Source of the DNA: Beaufortia kweichowensis
Taxonomy: Eukaryota > Chordata > Actinopteri > Cypriniformes > Gastromyzontidae
Assembly: GCA_019155185.1 (NCBI GenBank)
Contig: CM032798.1
Span: 559,501 to 623,500, forward strand
Length of the DNA stretch: 64,000 nt
Direction of reading: 5' to 3'
Positions 24,101-36,958 of the stretch are shown here, in pieces. The translations under genes and the position numbers were made by a program. The notes below the pieces were generated by a model. That model made no database searches. It was given only the letters and a program-made list of their open reading frames with translations, and had not been told where the DNA came from. Numbering within the stretch: the stretch's first letter is position 1; each line of letters opens with the position of its first letter.

Positions 24101-25300
24101 TTATAGATATATGATGATGATGATGATGATGATAGTAAGTTATAGATATATGATGATGATGATGATGATGATAGTAAGTTATAGATATATGATGATGATG
24201 ATGATGATAGTAAGTTATAGATATATGATGATGATGATAGTAAGTTATAGATATATGATGATGATGATGATGATGATAGTAAGTTATAGATATATGATGA
24301 TGATGATGATAGTAAGTTATAGGATATATGATGATGATGATGATGATAGTAAGTTATAGATATATGATGAGATGATAGTAAGTTATAGATATATGATGAT
24401 GATGATGATGATAGTAAGTTATAGATATATGATGATGATGATGATAGTAAGTTATAGATATATGATGATGATGATGATGATGATAGTAAGTTATAGATAT
24501 ATATGATGATGATGATGATGATGATAGTAAGTTATAGATATATGATGATGATGATGATGATGATAGTAAGTTATAGATATATGATGATGATGATGATGAT
24601 AGTAAGTTATAGATATATGATGATGATGATAGTAAGTTATAGATTGATGATGATGATAGTAAGTTATAGATATATGATGATGATGATGATGATAGTAAGT
24701 TATAGATATATGATGATGATGATGATAGTAAGTTATAGATATATGATGATGATGATGATAGTAAGTTATAGATATATATGATGATGATGATGATAGTAAG
24801 TTATAGATATATGATGATGATGATGATGATGATAGTAAGTTATAGATATATGATGATGATGATGATGATGATGATAGTAAGTTATAGATATATGATGATG
24901 ATGATGATAGTAAGTTATAGATATATGATGATGATGATGATGATGATAGTAAGTTATAGATATATGATGATGATGATGATAGTAAGTTATAGATATATGA
25001 TGATGATGATGATGATGATAGTAAGTTATAGATATATGATGATGATGATGATGATGATGATAGTAAGTTATAGATATATGATGATGATGATGATAGTAAG
25101 TTATAGATATATGATGATGATGATGATGATGATAGTAAGTTATAGATATATGATGATGATGATGATAGTAAGTTATAGATATATGATGATGATGATGATG
25201 ATGCTGCTGTAGTTTGACTCACCACAGTCTGTATGTGTTGTTCAGTATAGTCCTGCTGAAGCCAGTCTCTGTGTCCCTCACTCCTCTGAGCTCCCATCAT
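21176..25300 (-). CDS. dnttip1: Deoxynucleotidyltransferase terminal-interacting protein 1 (MiDAC subunit)
   Basis: Thirteen exons, minus strand: 25223-25300, 23208-23278, 22790-22886, 22619-22717, 22474-22530, 22332-22388, 22178-22239, 22063-22108, 21912-21970, 21731-21791, 21581-21652, 21376-21431, 21176-21293. They total 933 nt, 310 aa, all phases consistent. DNTTIP1 bridges HDAC1/2 with ELMSAN1-type proteins in the mitotic deacetylase complex. Seen: NPWNIMIKHRQVHRRGRR, the dimerisation domain TDPVISMDLLRTVLQPSFNE, an AT-hook-like RKGRPPG, the DNA-binding C-domain with GSRANKALGMGGTRGRIYIK and KHWLSERQHMRATGGKMAYL, then LDELKPFLVPIWMVEKM. The N-terminus (MMGAQRSEGHRDW) is shorter and different from human; the first of two adjacent ATGs was used. 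Intron 1 contains the large satellite. Confidence 0.96.
23775..25205. repeat. (GAT)n-AGTAAGTTATAGATATAT satellite, about 40 units
   Basis: About forty units, each with an 18-bp constant core (AGTAAGTTATAGATATAT) joined to 3-8 GAT triplets, fill 1.4 kb of dnttip1 intron 1. Cores are nearly invariant (one AGGATATAT and two AGATTG variants), while triplet number varies from unit to unit. Open frames across it translate to Met/Ile-Val-Ser-Tyr-Arg or Ser/His runs and are not genes. The block begins about 17 bp inside the intron, right beside the exon 1 donor. Confidence 0.97.
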
Positions 25301-25690
25301 TAACCTTATATGATCAATACAGATCAAACTAACCCAGATCGATAAGTGTACTGTGACTTGACAGCAACTCGGGCAACTAGCTAGTAAAGTTAGCACAAAT
25401 CAGACCTTTCACGACTAACTAGTAATGGTGCAAATATGTGATCGGGTTTAACTGCGCGCTCTTCGATATGGTGATATTGTCAAAAAACTCACGATTAGCG
25501 CAAAATTGCGGATGAGATCGTTTTTGATGAAGTATCACTTCCTCAAGATCGCAATAATCCAGTGACGTAAGCGACACTCGGCAATTTCAAAATAAAGGAC
25601 TGTGATTGACAGCACGCATGCGCGTGGTGTGATGGGCGGGGCTAAACGGCAGAGTCGTTTGCGGCCATCTTTGTTGTGGCGCTGCAGCTG
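25301..25690 (-). promoter_or_regulatory. dnttip1: dnttip1 5' UTR and promoter
   Basis: GC-rich patch at about 25560-25690 with a CRE-like TGACGTAA (about 25563), an Sp1-type GGGCGGGGC (about 25635) and GGCCATCTT (YY1-like, about 25663). The position, 260-390 bp upstream of the start codon, fits a TATA-less housekeeping promoter. Confidence 0.45.
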
Positions 25691-25752
25691 CATTCAATAG
25701 TAAAAGTAAATACTGTAAATACTACAATTTATCATACTGATAGATCAGATGA

Positions 25753-25927
25753 CACACACATGTATATTTTTATTTTTTTAAATAGATAACTCGTGTATAG
25801 ACTGATATTTCTCTAATGTCTGGACAGAACTTCAGTCAAATATAAACAGATGATTCAATATATTAGTAATAAATACATTCTGAAGAAATCTGACTGAAAA
25901 TGTCATGTCTATAATGCTGGAATTGCT
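25753..25927 (+). repeat. Dispersed repeat, copy 2 of 3
   Basis: Same ordered blocks as 12579-12730. It shares an additional 5' word (ACACATGTATAT) with the copy at 44464. Confidence 0.85.
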
Positions 25928-28436
25928 CTGTGGTTACTATAAATAAAAACAATAATTATTATAGTTAAACCATGGTTTCAACATTTTCTAAAATCCAAGA
26001 ATTAAGCCGCAATCCTAAACAATTTATGTCAAGGTCCAGCATCTGCATTTCAAGACATTTCCCAAACAACCCACAATAATGAATAAAAACATGCCAGATA
26101 TGCTTTATGGTTTTTTATTTTACTGAGAGCTTTTCTGATTTAGAGGAAAACCTTTACCACTTCAGGTGAAGAGAAATGCCACAACACTTATAATATACAT
26201 GGAGAAGAAACAATGATATAAGCACAGATATATTTACATTCACTGAATCTATGTCTTTATCAGAATAAGATACAGGGGAGACATTCATGGCATTTTAGAC
26301 AGAAAAAAATCAACACACGCAAACGTATATCAATCAACATGACTGATAAATGCAAACAGGTTAAAAGCCCAGTACGGCAAAGCCTACGGGTTATTAAACA
26401 ATACAGATCTGTACAATTTATATATTTTTTGTACTGAAAAACATCAGGTCATGCAAAATAAAAACCCAAACATACTTCTGTAAGAAAACAAAGAACAAAA
26501 AAGAATTATAAAAATAAACTAATGTGAATGTTTTGCTGGTTACACCTTTATGCATTACCAATGTAAATCTATTTTAAGATATACGATAAATTCCTCCTCT
26601 TTTAATAACACTTTGGTTTAGTTTAAAACAACTTCTATTTCATACATTTTATAATTCATAAACAGTCATTTAGAACCAAAACGTTAAAATGAAAAAGCCA
26701 TGGAGAAAAAGACGCCTAATTTCTTTTCAAATAAACAGCTGTTTAAGAAAATAACAAACAAACCTCATACTCATGTTCTGTACAACATCTACAGTTTTGC
26801 TGGTGACAGAAAAACACTCAAGTGTTTAATGCTGAAACAAATGGTAAGATTGGAGTTTGTAACTGGGTTATATTACGTGTCAAACCACTTGAGTTTAAAA
26901 CCACAAACGGTTTTAAACTCAACATAAAACCCAAGTTTTGGCATGACGACAAGTAATAGTTATATACAGATGGAAGTGACTGGGAGTGACAATATACAAA
27001 TTTTGATTTATGTTTTAGCATGGCAAAAAATATCTATCATGTAGTGTTTCTAATTACAACAAATCATCGATAACCTTTCTCTGTTCCTTTTTAAAAAATG
27101 TACATTCAAAACGCTGCCCAGTGATAAAATCTGAATCTCATTCCTGTGTAAACAAACGTTTATGATTAGTACACAAATCCAAATGAAAAGTCAACTTTAA
27201 AAGCACTTTTCACATACAAAACCATGAAATCAAGGCAATAGCAACCCATTCTTATAACAGGATGCCAATGCACATATACTGGGATGAATAAGCCACTATC
27301 TGTGTTTAAATCCACATTGCTAAAAATCACATTTTAGCTGATTTTATCTTAGTTTTCAGTGTACTAAGACACATGACTTTTCTTCACGCTAAACCTAAAG
27401 CTGATGTGAACTAGAAACACAGCATGACTTAAAGATACAACAGACATGTCCTGAACATGAAGGTACAAAATCCTCAAAGATAAACAAGAAATTTGCTTTT
27501 GTGTTCTGTACTCAATTACAGGAACAAAATAATAAATTGTCTGATTGTAACTACTGACCTCTTCCCCATTTATATATTTTGTTATGAAGAAAGACTCTCA
27601 GGGTGAAGAGAAATGAACGATAAAGTCATGAAGAGCATTTAAAGATCTCTTCAGGCTAAAACAGAAAAAAAACAACGAATGCGACACGAGCCCCAATAAC
27701 TAATGCACATTATAATAAAAGCTTTGAAACATAGCTGCCTCATTACCGACCGTCTTCTGACACTTAATTATTTTAAACAATAACATACAAGAATCTGACC
27801 CTCAAGACAGCTTCATAATCCTGCATGAGGTTAAAGGGCAAATCAACACCCTTAAAACATGTCCAGGTCACATTTTACTTCAAAATCAAAACCAGAAATA
27901 AGAAATTATATTTTGCTCTAAAATGTAAATAAAATTCACCGTATTACAATACAGTAAAACAATACTGTATGACAGTAATGAGAACTTACTGAGAATGATG
28001 GAAATGACAGAAAATTTGTAGAAAAATGTGCTTAATTGTCCAAAAATAATGCAAAACATCATAATGATCATGAGAAGAGGCTTAATTATTCTTAAGGCAA
28101 AATATAATGACTTGTTTTTTCTGATTGATTTTGAAGTCATGAGAATTACCCTACAAAATCAAGAGAAAATATTAGAAACATACACATAGACTACATTTAC
28201 CATCTCTTAAAAATACAACAAAAAAACGTGACCAGATATAAAACCCAACATAACTGAACAACCTAAAACGTATTAAATAATAGAGGTGGAAGAAAGTAAA
28301 AAAATATGGATCTTTCTCCTTCTCACGTGAACATTTAAATGTCCAGTGCCAATCTAAACCAACAGCGCAATATTATACAATCACAGACTCTTTTCCATTG
28401 ACATACATACAACACTGCCACACGCACAGCGGCGGA
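25928..28436 (-). other. Probable long pcif1 3' UTR / spacer
   Basis: 2.5 kb AT-rich sequence without recognisable exon or microsatellite, lying downstream of the pcif1 stop. TTTATT words on + (AATAAA on -), for example near 26113, allow a long 3' UTR, but the end cannot be fixed. Confidence 0.4.
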
Positions 28437-31400
28437 CTACATGTTTGTCGTGTCTGGAGCAGTCTTGTCCACAGGACTGCTGTTGTCTTGACTCGGAGCC
28501 GAGCGTTCCTGGACCAGTTTTGAGTCTTTGTCTCCGGTGGAAGATGGACCAGGTGACGGTATAGAACGGCCAGAGACTTTATACGCTGCCAGGAACTCTT
28601 GGATTCTCTCGGTGGTCGGCTCCCATTTGGCAAAGCCGGCGTTGTTCTGCAGGAAAATGACCGCGGTTCCGTGGACGGCCTTGTAGTACATCTCATCTCT
28701 GAGAGAGACGAAGACGAAACGGAGATAGAAAGCCAAACTATAGCAACTTTATCATATCAGAATCATATCCAACCACTCAAATTATAAATCATGATTAAGA
28801 TGACCATTGTGAATCAAAATACGGTATTCTTGTTTATTTTTAACCCAAAAAACACAAATGTACGTGTGTGTCTGACCTCTTGCAGATGTGCTGCGAGCCG
28901 CTGCGATACTCATGTTCAAACGCAGACACGTTCAGCTGATGCCTGAGGAAGCGACTGGCCTCCATCCGCGTCAGGGCGGGGGTCGGCGGGTCTCGCCACT
29001 CCGGCACAAAGATGATGAAGGACAGCGGCTCGCTGGAGCGCTCCAGAAGATCCTGAGGAGAGAGAGAGGGTCAGCACAGATGCTCTCATACAAACACATA
29101 CTGACTATTAAGTGTGAAATTAAGATGATGTCACTAACTTCAAAGTGTGTCACCATGATGTCCATGAGCTCCTCACAGAAGGGAGGGTTCGCCTCAAAGG
29201 AGCCGCTGGCTGGAGAGAAATTGAGGAACGGCCTGTGTGACAAAACAGAAACAATGACTCATTAGTAGATATATCACAGGTATGAGATGACATATGATGA
29301 CAGTGAAGTATTCAGATACTGATGACAGTACTCAGATTGGTCAATAGATCTTTTAGTAGGTTCTGGTTGGTCTCTTTCTTCAGCATGCAGAATCATCACC
29401 TCATCACAAACTTTACAAAAGATGAAAATAATGCAAAAGTGCACGTATACCCTCGAGAGCCAAAGAATCCATCTGTGTCTGGAAATGCAGAACAGAACTG
29501 TTTGAAGTAGCAGTTGAGAGGAGAGGCGAAGCACTCGAATGTAACGCCAAACTGTTTATTAAGAGCCTCAAACACAGGAATGGGTAACGCCCCCTGCAGA
29601 CCAGATCCCTCATTCACACCTGAGCCAAACATCACCTGTAATTCACACACAAACACAGCGTCACTATGACATGACATAATATAAATTTAGTTTGTGATTT
29701 GAGCGATGCACAGACGATGAGAGTTACCTGGTATCTCTTGATAAGGCACCAAACACGAGACAAGAACTTTTCAAACCTTGGGTCATCAATACAGCTGTAT
29801 CGATACAGGAGTTCCTGTGTTAGAAAGAAATAAAAGAATATGAGATGAAATCCATGTGTTCAAATGCAAATCTTTACGACAGATTTTTCTTATAAAATAT
29901 TGTGAACTCATTGTGTAAACGACACACAATATACACGTTACCAATTTGTGTTGTGTGCGTTTGATTGTGTTGTACACACCAGTTTGTTAAAATGTCCACG
30001 GTTGACCTTCACCATTTCCCCTTTATAACGCAGACAGGCCATTTCGTTCTCAAAGTGCAGCTCAACGCGCGGTTGAGGAGGAGACGGGATGGACAATCTG
30101 ATGGGATAACAATATACCAACCGGTCCTGAACCTCTGTCGTCTCCACACCTTCAACTTTAATGAAAAATAACATAACATATTCAAAATTAGTTTTTTTAA
30201 ACTTTCTACTAAAAACATAAAACTATGATTCTTGTGTTTTTAGTGTGGAAAACAGAAATCAAAGTGTTTTTTAAAGAACCAAAAATACCTGAGATGTTAC
30301 AGTCTTTCAGCAGTGTGAGGTGAGACTGCCGCATTCTGCGCACATATTCAGCAGAGATGTGATAAATCTTGGAACAGATGCCCTCGACGGAGTCTTTCGC
30401 CACAGCCGCCACGTGAGGGCCGCACTGCTTCCTTAAATGCTCCAGACGATCCTGAGGAAAAGTCAAACTGAGGTCAAGACAGCAGGTAGACGTGAGTGTT
30501 TTTATGAGGCTTTGGAAGCAAACGTTTGAGAATGTACCATGTAGTCCTCTTTGCTTGCGGAGTGATCTCGTCTTAACCAGTTCATCGTGTCCTCGACGTT
30601 CCATTTCACCATCTTTCGACTTTCAGGAGTTGCATTTCTGTGGGCAAATCGTTAAATTCAACAACCTTTTATCTTAAAACTTTAGCTGGCTCTTGCTTAA
30701 CTCATTGAAGTAATTACCTGGAGTCAATCATTTTCTTGGCCGCCTCTGCGTACTTGAACAAGAGTCTTCTGGCATCTTCCTTATATTTAATGCGAGACAG
30801 CCTGAAGTTCATCAAGAGGAAAGTTAAAGATGATAATTGATGTGAAAGCATTTTAATATTAATATGTTTAACATGGAATAGCAGGAGAGACCTGATTGGG
30901 ATGTCATTCATGATCTCTCTGAACATTGACGGGGAGATGACCGGGTCACATTCACTGGGCAGGAGCGGATCCAAACCTTTATCTGCCACCTTCCTCTCCA
31001 AAAGCCAGCGGTTGAAGGATTCCCGCGGGGGCTCGATGCCTGCGAGCCATCAGGAAATGTTATATTTGGATTCACTGCAGTGTTAAATTACTGAAGAAAA
31101 GCTGAAGATTACTGTAATGATGTTTAAATGATGGAAGTGATGGATCGTGCCATCACTAATGACAGAATAAGTGAATTCTGGGTAATTAACAACACAACAG
31201 ATGTGTGCTTTTAAAACCATCATAATCTCTTTAAGCAAACGTTACTTAAGTGTTTTGTTAAGAACACAAAAAAGCAATAAGGACTGCTTGTGAATAATGC
31301 GAGAAGGTGTACGCACCCTCGCGCTGTGAGCACAGCTCATGGTAATGCTGGCGAAGTTTGGTGGTGAGTTGTGCTCTCTGAAGCTCAATCTCAGGGTGGG

Positions 31401-32454
31401 GGGGCAGGTAGTCTGCAGGGGTCTTTTCTCGAATCACAGCGTTCGTCTGAATGTCAAGATCCCAGTACACACTGAAACACAAACATCAATTCAGACAAGC
31501 GCTTCATGCGCAGCAAAAGAAATCTGATTTGACTCCAGTTTTGAGTTTGAGTGTGAATTGTCATCATTATGGCTCAGAAACAAATTGTCTACAAAAAAAC
31601 ACAAACTCACACAGAAGGTCGATACGGAGCAGGTGCCGGGACGCTGGGCTGTCCCTGTTTATCATCTGTACTGGAGAGCCAGGGTTTGACTCCCGGTGTG
31701 CTGGGAGAAATGGGGATTGTGGGAGTCGTTGGAGTGATAGGAATATCAACCTGCAAGACAGAAAAATAAAAAAGTAAATACATGCACAAACCAAATTAGT
31801 TGACATGAAGTAAATCATACACAAACTGACTTTAGGCCTCTTGAAACTGTTCGGGCCCATCTGAGGGGTCTCGTCTGATGCCCGTCTCTTACGCTGCCCG
31901 TTGCCGAGTCCCGCATCAGCCATCGTCTCGCCGGAGGAAGGAGCCGCATTTAAGCCCAGAGGATCAGACTATAATGGCAACAAATACAGAAAAACTTTCA
32001 CATCCGACTCATTATGTTATCTAAAACATGAATCATTTAGCTTTGTTAAAGTAACTTAATAACTTACAATGACATCATGTTGACCGAGCACAGGCATCTC
32101 CCACAGAGACTGGTTAGTGAAGCGGTTAAAGTAATACGGCCGATTCTCTCGTTTACTCCAACATTTTGACCATCCAGCCTGAATCAACTCATCTGAAAGA
32201 GACAAAAACAACCTGAGATTTAAAAATCAGAGTCCTAATATAGAAGAACCGATCAATCAACTGATCAATCATCAATACACAATTGACAAGATATGATAAA
32301 ATTGTGTTATGTTTACATAAGCTGACAGACCTGGCAGCTCTTGGACGGCTTTACTGGTGGAGGGTGAGAAGGGCGCGGCCTGTGATGTTGACCCAGTGGG
32401 CGACATGACCATTGCCTGATCTGCCTTTATGATTCCGTGATTTTCACTCATCAT
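28437..32454 (-). CDS. pcif1: mRNA cap m6Am methyltransferase PCIF1/CAPAM
   Basis: Fifteen coding exons, minus strand: 32331-32454, 32068-32192, 31831-31968, 31611-31750, 31317-31471, 30892-31039, 30718-30801, 30538-30637, 30289-30451, 29980-30155, 29728-29814, 29451-29635, 29139-29232, 28877-29052, 28437-28698. They total 2157 nt, 718 aa (human 704). The enzyme methylates N6 of cap-adjacent 2'-O-methyladenosine, recruited to phosphorylated RNA polymerase II through its WW domain. Seen: WW domain at about 49-75 (GWSKCWSKRENRPYYFNRFT, LWEMP), a Lys/Arg-rich NLS region (QRKRRAS), the helical domain, and the catalytic NPPF at 557-560 within GSFEANPPFCEELMD. Two adjacent ATGs open the frame; the second gives MSENHG, closer to relatives. 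An untranslated first exon ends at about 33779 (TCAAAG|GTAAGA). Confidence 0.97.
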
Positions 32455-33299
32455 AGCTCCTCATTTGTCCTGTCTTTAGATATCAAAACAAGTGTTGTGC
32501 TTTCAAAATGAAAATGTATTTGCGCTTTACATGAAAATATCAGATTGTAACATATCAACTCTTTGAAGTGATTTATTGACTGATTTAAACATCAGCAATC
32601 CTTAATAAAATTGACAGAGAGAACATGTTTTTTTTGTATATTTACATCTTTGGTTTGAACTGAATGTGAGATTAATGTCGACCGTTTACAGCTAAAGTGA
32701 GTGTGAAAGTAAAAATGTTTAACAGGAAAGTAACGAAACTTAAACTCGTAATGAAAGTGAAACTTATAACTTGTGAAACTTATATAATGGATCTACAGAA
32801 CTCTTCAGACACAAACCTCACAGAGATCACGACATTAACACAATTAAAACAAACTAGTACGTCATCACGTACATGATTGGGGCAGAATTAAAATTGTGTT
32901 ATGACGATACCGTGTTTCTTTTCAACAACACTTACAAGTTCTCTCAAGCAAATGTGGCATGTAAATAAGTGACCGGTCAGTACCAGTCCAGTACCATGGT
33001 ATTACCACCTGACACCACGGTATTTTGAGGACATAAGAACAGAAACTATTTAGACAATATCATGATGTCGTGCAAGAATCAGACTGTAATACCGCGTTAT
33101 AATGCGCCCGATATAAAACACTGTAGTATCGAGGTAATAACAGCCGAGACTGCGGTATTTACGGCGCTGGAACAGCTCTGTAATGCCTGCAACACCGCGG
33201 TATTAAACACGGTATTACGGTTGTGTTTTTGTTCTCATGCCTCCACATAACTCGCATGTAATGTACACAAATGTTTACATCGTCCGTCATCGATATTTA

Positions 33300-33980
33300 A
33301 GCGCAAATGAGCGCGAGAAGGGCACGCATGCGCACGCACACCGGCTCGAGCAGCCCGAAAACAAACCCGCAGGAGGAGGAGAGCGAAACAACCAACAAAG
33401 AGCAACGGGCGCGCAAGCGTCGCGTCTCAAAACACCGCTGAGATAAGAGCGAGCAGCGGCTCGACCGGCACCGTTCAGCCGCAGAACGGGAGAGGACACA
33501 TATGGCCAACATCCGAGCCGGTTAAACCGCTCGTTTATTTAGTTAAAGCCCGTCAATCTTCACCATCATTTTAGGCGCGCACTTGCGCGTCGCACAAACG
33601 CTTGACAAGATGGCGCGCGCTCTCGTAGACCAAGCGCCGCGCACCCTGCACAACATCGCAGCTGTTTATTGCGCGCACGGCGCGTTTATGCGGCAACCGG
33701 GATGATATTCTTGTGCCCCGCGCGTTCCACCGCACGCGCGTGTGTCCGGTACCGCCGAGCGACGGCTGCATCTCTTACCTTTGAGAGGTTTGTTGGGAGT
33801 CCTCAATAGGTTTAGCGCTATTCGGTTCGGACCCGCCTCCGCCTCTCCCTCCCCACCGACTCCGCCATCTTGTATCGGGCTCTCGGAGTCGGTTAATGCG
33901 CATGCGCGGGTTCAGTCACTCTCTGTGGATAGACCTGACGCAGCGGCGCGGCCATTTGCAGAAGGGCAACTGATGCGCTT
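33300..33980 (-). promoter_or_regulatory. pcif1: pcif1 CpG-island promoter and untranslated exon
   Basis: Very CpG-rich, unlike its surroundings. A YY1-type CCGCCATCTT at 33862-33871 (AAGATGGCGG on the gene strand) lies just upstream of a donor at 33778, so transcription probably starts near 33870-33900. A second AAGATGGCG is at 33607-33615 on the + strand. The 1.3 kb between this exon and the first coding exon is intron with no visible exon. Confidence 0.6.
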
Positions 33981-36400
33981 CAAACGTTCATTCTTTTCTA
34001 AATTTATTGTACTAAAGTCTTCTGGTGTCATGTTGTCCTTTTGAAGTTCAACCATAGTAAAAAAGTATATTAAATAATATTATTTTACATGCTAAAATGT
34101 TATTTTATTAATAATATAATATATCATTAATATCTAGCAGATTATTTGAATAGGGAAAATGCATAATTTTCAAGCATAATTCATTTACACTCAGAGCTCT
34201 TTATTTAGAGTATGGTTTATTTTTTTCCTTTCCTTTATAGGTTCTGATTGTTGTATTTTGATTATGTAATTAACATTACAAGATAAATATTCTTAATGTT
34301 GTTGTATATTTATTTGTTTATCTTTTTTCAAATAAAAAGTAAAAATTGAATTACTCCAGTGAAATTGGTTTAGTTGTATATTCAGAGCGCTCTCTATCAT
34401 CTTTATTTCACTTTCACAACTATTTATTTCTATTAACAACTGATTTGAAATAAATGACATCATTGACTTTAACATTCTGTCAAACACTTCTACATGCTCT
34501 TTGCCTTATATTGGTCACATTTTGCACAAATGTTTTACACTTGGTCACAGTTTTAATATACATGATTTACTATTTATACATCATGGCATTTGCACTATAT
34601 ATTGGTCACTTCCACATAACTTCTATTTGTACATCACTTGTCATTTGCCACATATTGCTCTGCATAATAACAATAAAGTTGAAGTCAGTAATTAGGTAAT
34701 AGCTAATAAATAACTGTAATTATAAGTCAATATCTTTGTGACATCACAGTCCATATCAAGACAGGGTTAATTTGGTTTTAAGTGTGTGTGTGTGTGTCTG
34801 TCTCGTCAAAAGAACATGTGATTCAGTATGAAAATGTCATACTCACCCCCTCATTTAAAATGGCTTTCATCTTGTACTAAAAAAGACAAGTTATTTGATG
34901 TGCTCAGCCCATAATTGGTGCCCAAAACATTAACCATGGTTTTTCCTGCAGTGATTTAGCTCCACCTCAGTCGTCTGTGGTTTCAGTTTAAGCTGAACAC
35001 AGCTGTTTAACATCATGTGATTCTACGAAACCTTGCGACATGGCCTTCTGAGAAGTCCTGAACTATTTCAGGTTTAGTCTTCAAAAATTAAAGGGCAGAA
35101 GACTATGATCTCTCTGCAACTGCTCATCATTTCTTTTAAGTTGTGTATTCTTTCCATCATGCCCTGAATATTCATTTGACAAATACATTTTAGCCTATAG
35201 TCTTCATAAAATAGAATGTTATTAAATGTGTAATTTTGTTTTTAAACAAAGCAAAATGCTGTTAAAATTGCACAGCTGTCCACATTAATGTGATTTTTTT
35301 AAGCCAAGACAATAAAGCTAAATTTAGCCTCATCCGGAAATTCTTCACTTTGCACAACATGCTTATAAATTACAGCCAACCACAAAGCCATATAACATTC
35401 CCTTATAAATTGTGACTGAATATGAAGAACACATTGTAATGAGACAAGACATTTATTCATTTAAACATTGCTCTCATGATTCTTTAGCTTTAAGAAAAAA
35501 CTTAAATTGAGTCAGAAAAGAGTCAGAAACACTAACTAGCCTGTATTTCTACACCACTGTTTTATTATTGTGAAAGATATTTGGCAAAAGTATTTGGGGA
35601 GGGAAGTATGAGAATAAGCTGTAATGCTTGCAGAAAATGTGTATAAAGTTTATAATTTCATTCATACCAACACTGAAAGAGAGATGTTGACCTTCTCAGT
35701 AGATCTAATGGAGGTAGGTTTGTTTTTTATAATGATTTATTTTATAATGATATGAATTTTGACATTACAAATACTCTGGATTTATATCTTTACGTTATGG
35801 GCTCTTTACATGTATTTTCTCCTCTCGTGGGGTCTGGAACCAACGTTTACAAAATTAGCCTTTTAAAATTTATTTTTATTTATTTTAGGTTTACAGTTAA
35901 ATCTAAACAATATATAGGTAAATAAACTGACTTGTATCTACAAATATTTGTGATGTAGAGAAGATCTGTATACATTATTCATCGGTTTCCCTTCTAAATA
36001 ACAATAACAAGCTGTAGACGCTCATGTCTTGTTGTTTTATTAATGAACATGTATCAGATGTGTGTTTAATGGTTTATTTTGTTCTGCCCTTCTGCCCTTT
36101 ACTCAAACTTAAATTCACTTTAACACTTTCAGCAATAAAATTGTGAAGCACTATATCCTGATGTGTTGGGTGTATCGTGTGACATTGTTTCTCATATCGT
36201 GTGAAGATTCAGGGGGAATTGACCTAAAGAAGAATCTCATGTTTGTGAACTCTAGTAACCTCGCTCTCTTCTCAAAGCAAACATCACCTCATGTCTGAAA
36301 ACATTTGCATGGAACGCTCCAAATGTAAACAATTAGTAACACAGAGAAGAACATCTCAAAACCTAAATATTTACATTTCACAAAGAACATATTCATCCTT
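33981..36400. other. Intergenic spacer between pcif1 and pltp (head to head)
   Basis: AT-rich with no exon. A degenerate fish repeat word (GTCATACTCACCCCCTCATT) is near 34838. The rest shows nothing I can name. Confidence 0.45.
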
Positions 36401-36453
36401 CCTGAAAAGTAAAGACTTTTGGCTTCATTGAGTTTTATTTTACTCATTGATCG

Positions 36454-36666
36454 TGTCAAAGGTCACCTGATGGACCCTCGGCATGCTGTGAACAATGCTG
36501 TTGCTGAAAGACGTTTACGAGTTGTCTGGGTAATTACGGCGAGATGCGCTGGACTCCACAGGGATCCACATGAAGAGAATGAGGCATTTGTCAGATGTTT
36601 CCGCCTGCCTGAGATCATCTTTTTAAAAAGAAGACTAAATCAGTCGGGCACTGGGGTCAATGACCT
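36454..36666 (+). promoter_or_regulatory. pltp: Nuclear-receptor site cluster upstream of pltp (perfect IR-1)
   Basis: GGGTCAATGACCT at 36654-36666 is an inverted repeat of two hexamers separated by one base and matches RGGTCANTGACCY, the FXR element, at every position. TCAAAGGTCA at about 36456-36465 is an extended half-site of the ERR/HNF4 kind. The stretch 36440-36720 is less AT-rich than its flanks and looks constrained. Mammalian PLTP is a known FXR and LXR target; use here is inferred. Confidence 0.5.
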
Positions 36667-36958
36667 TCTAAAGCTGAATTACGGGACGGTTTGTTTGGGT
36701 CCGGTGTGTTCCTGTAGGCTGTATGAAGACAGCTGCCTCCAGCACAACATCAACACACACATCTGACCTCATTCAAGCTCTTGCTCATTTCTCATCTCAT
36801 TTCTGCTTTTAGAGGTTCATCACTCTTACTGTTGATTATATTTAAAATGAGAAATTTAAAGAAAAATCTGTTTATCTCTGGTACATATATCCTGAGAGAC
36901 TTCAAATTTATTTTCCATTGTGGTTGAGCTATTTTGACTTTTTGGAATGGTAAAGACA

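Noticed and set aside
23775..25205. Regularly spaced identical cores resembling a CRISPR array
   Set aside because: Spacers are GAT triplets, not unique sequences, and the host is a vertebrate. It is a satellite.
23763..25396. Long open frames of Met/IVSYR, Ser or His repeats, possibly a repeat protein
   Set aside because: They are translations of the GAT satellite inside dnttip1 intron 1. Several frames are open only because the unit lacks stops.
31567..31923. Alternative pcif1 start at the internal MADAGLGNGQRKRR methionine
   Set aside because: The two upstream exons encode the conserved WW domain in phase, so the longer frame is the real one.
36419..36766. 115-aa open frame as a gene
   Set aside because: Begins without a convincing ATG context, has no recognisable domain, no splice partners and no poly(A) signal. 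Kept as a candidate regulatory block only.
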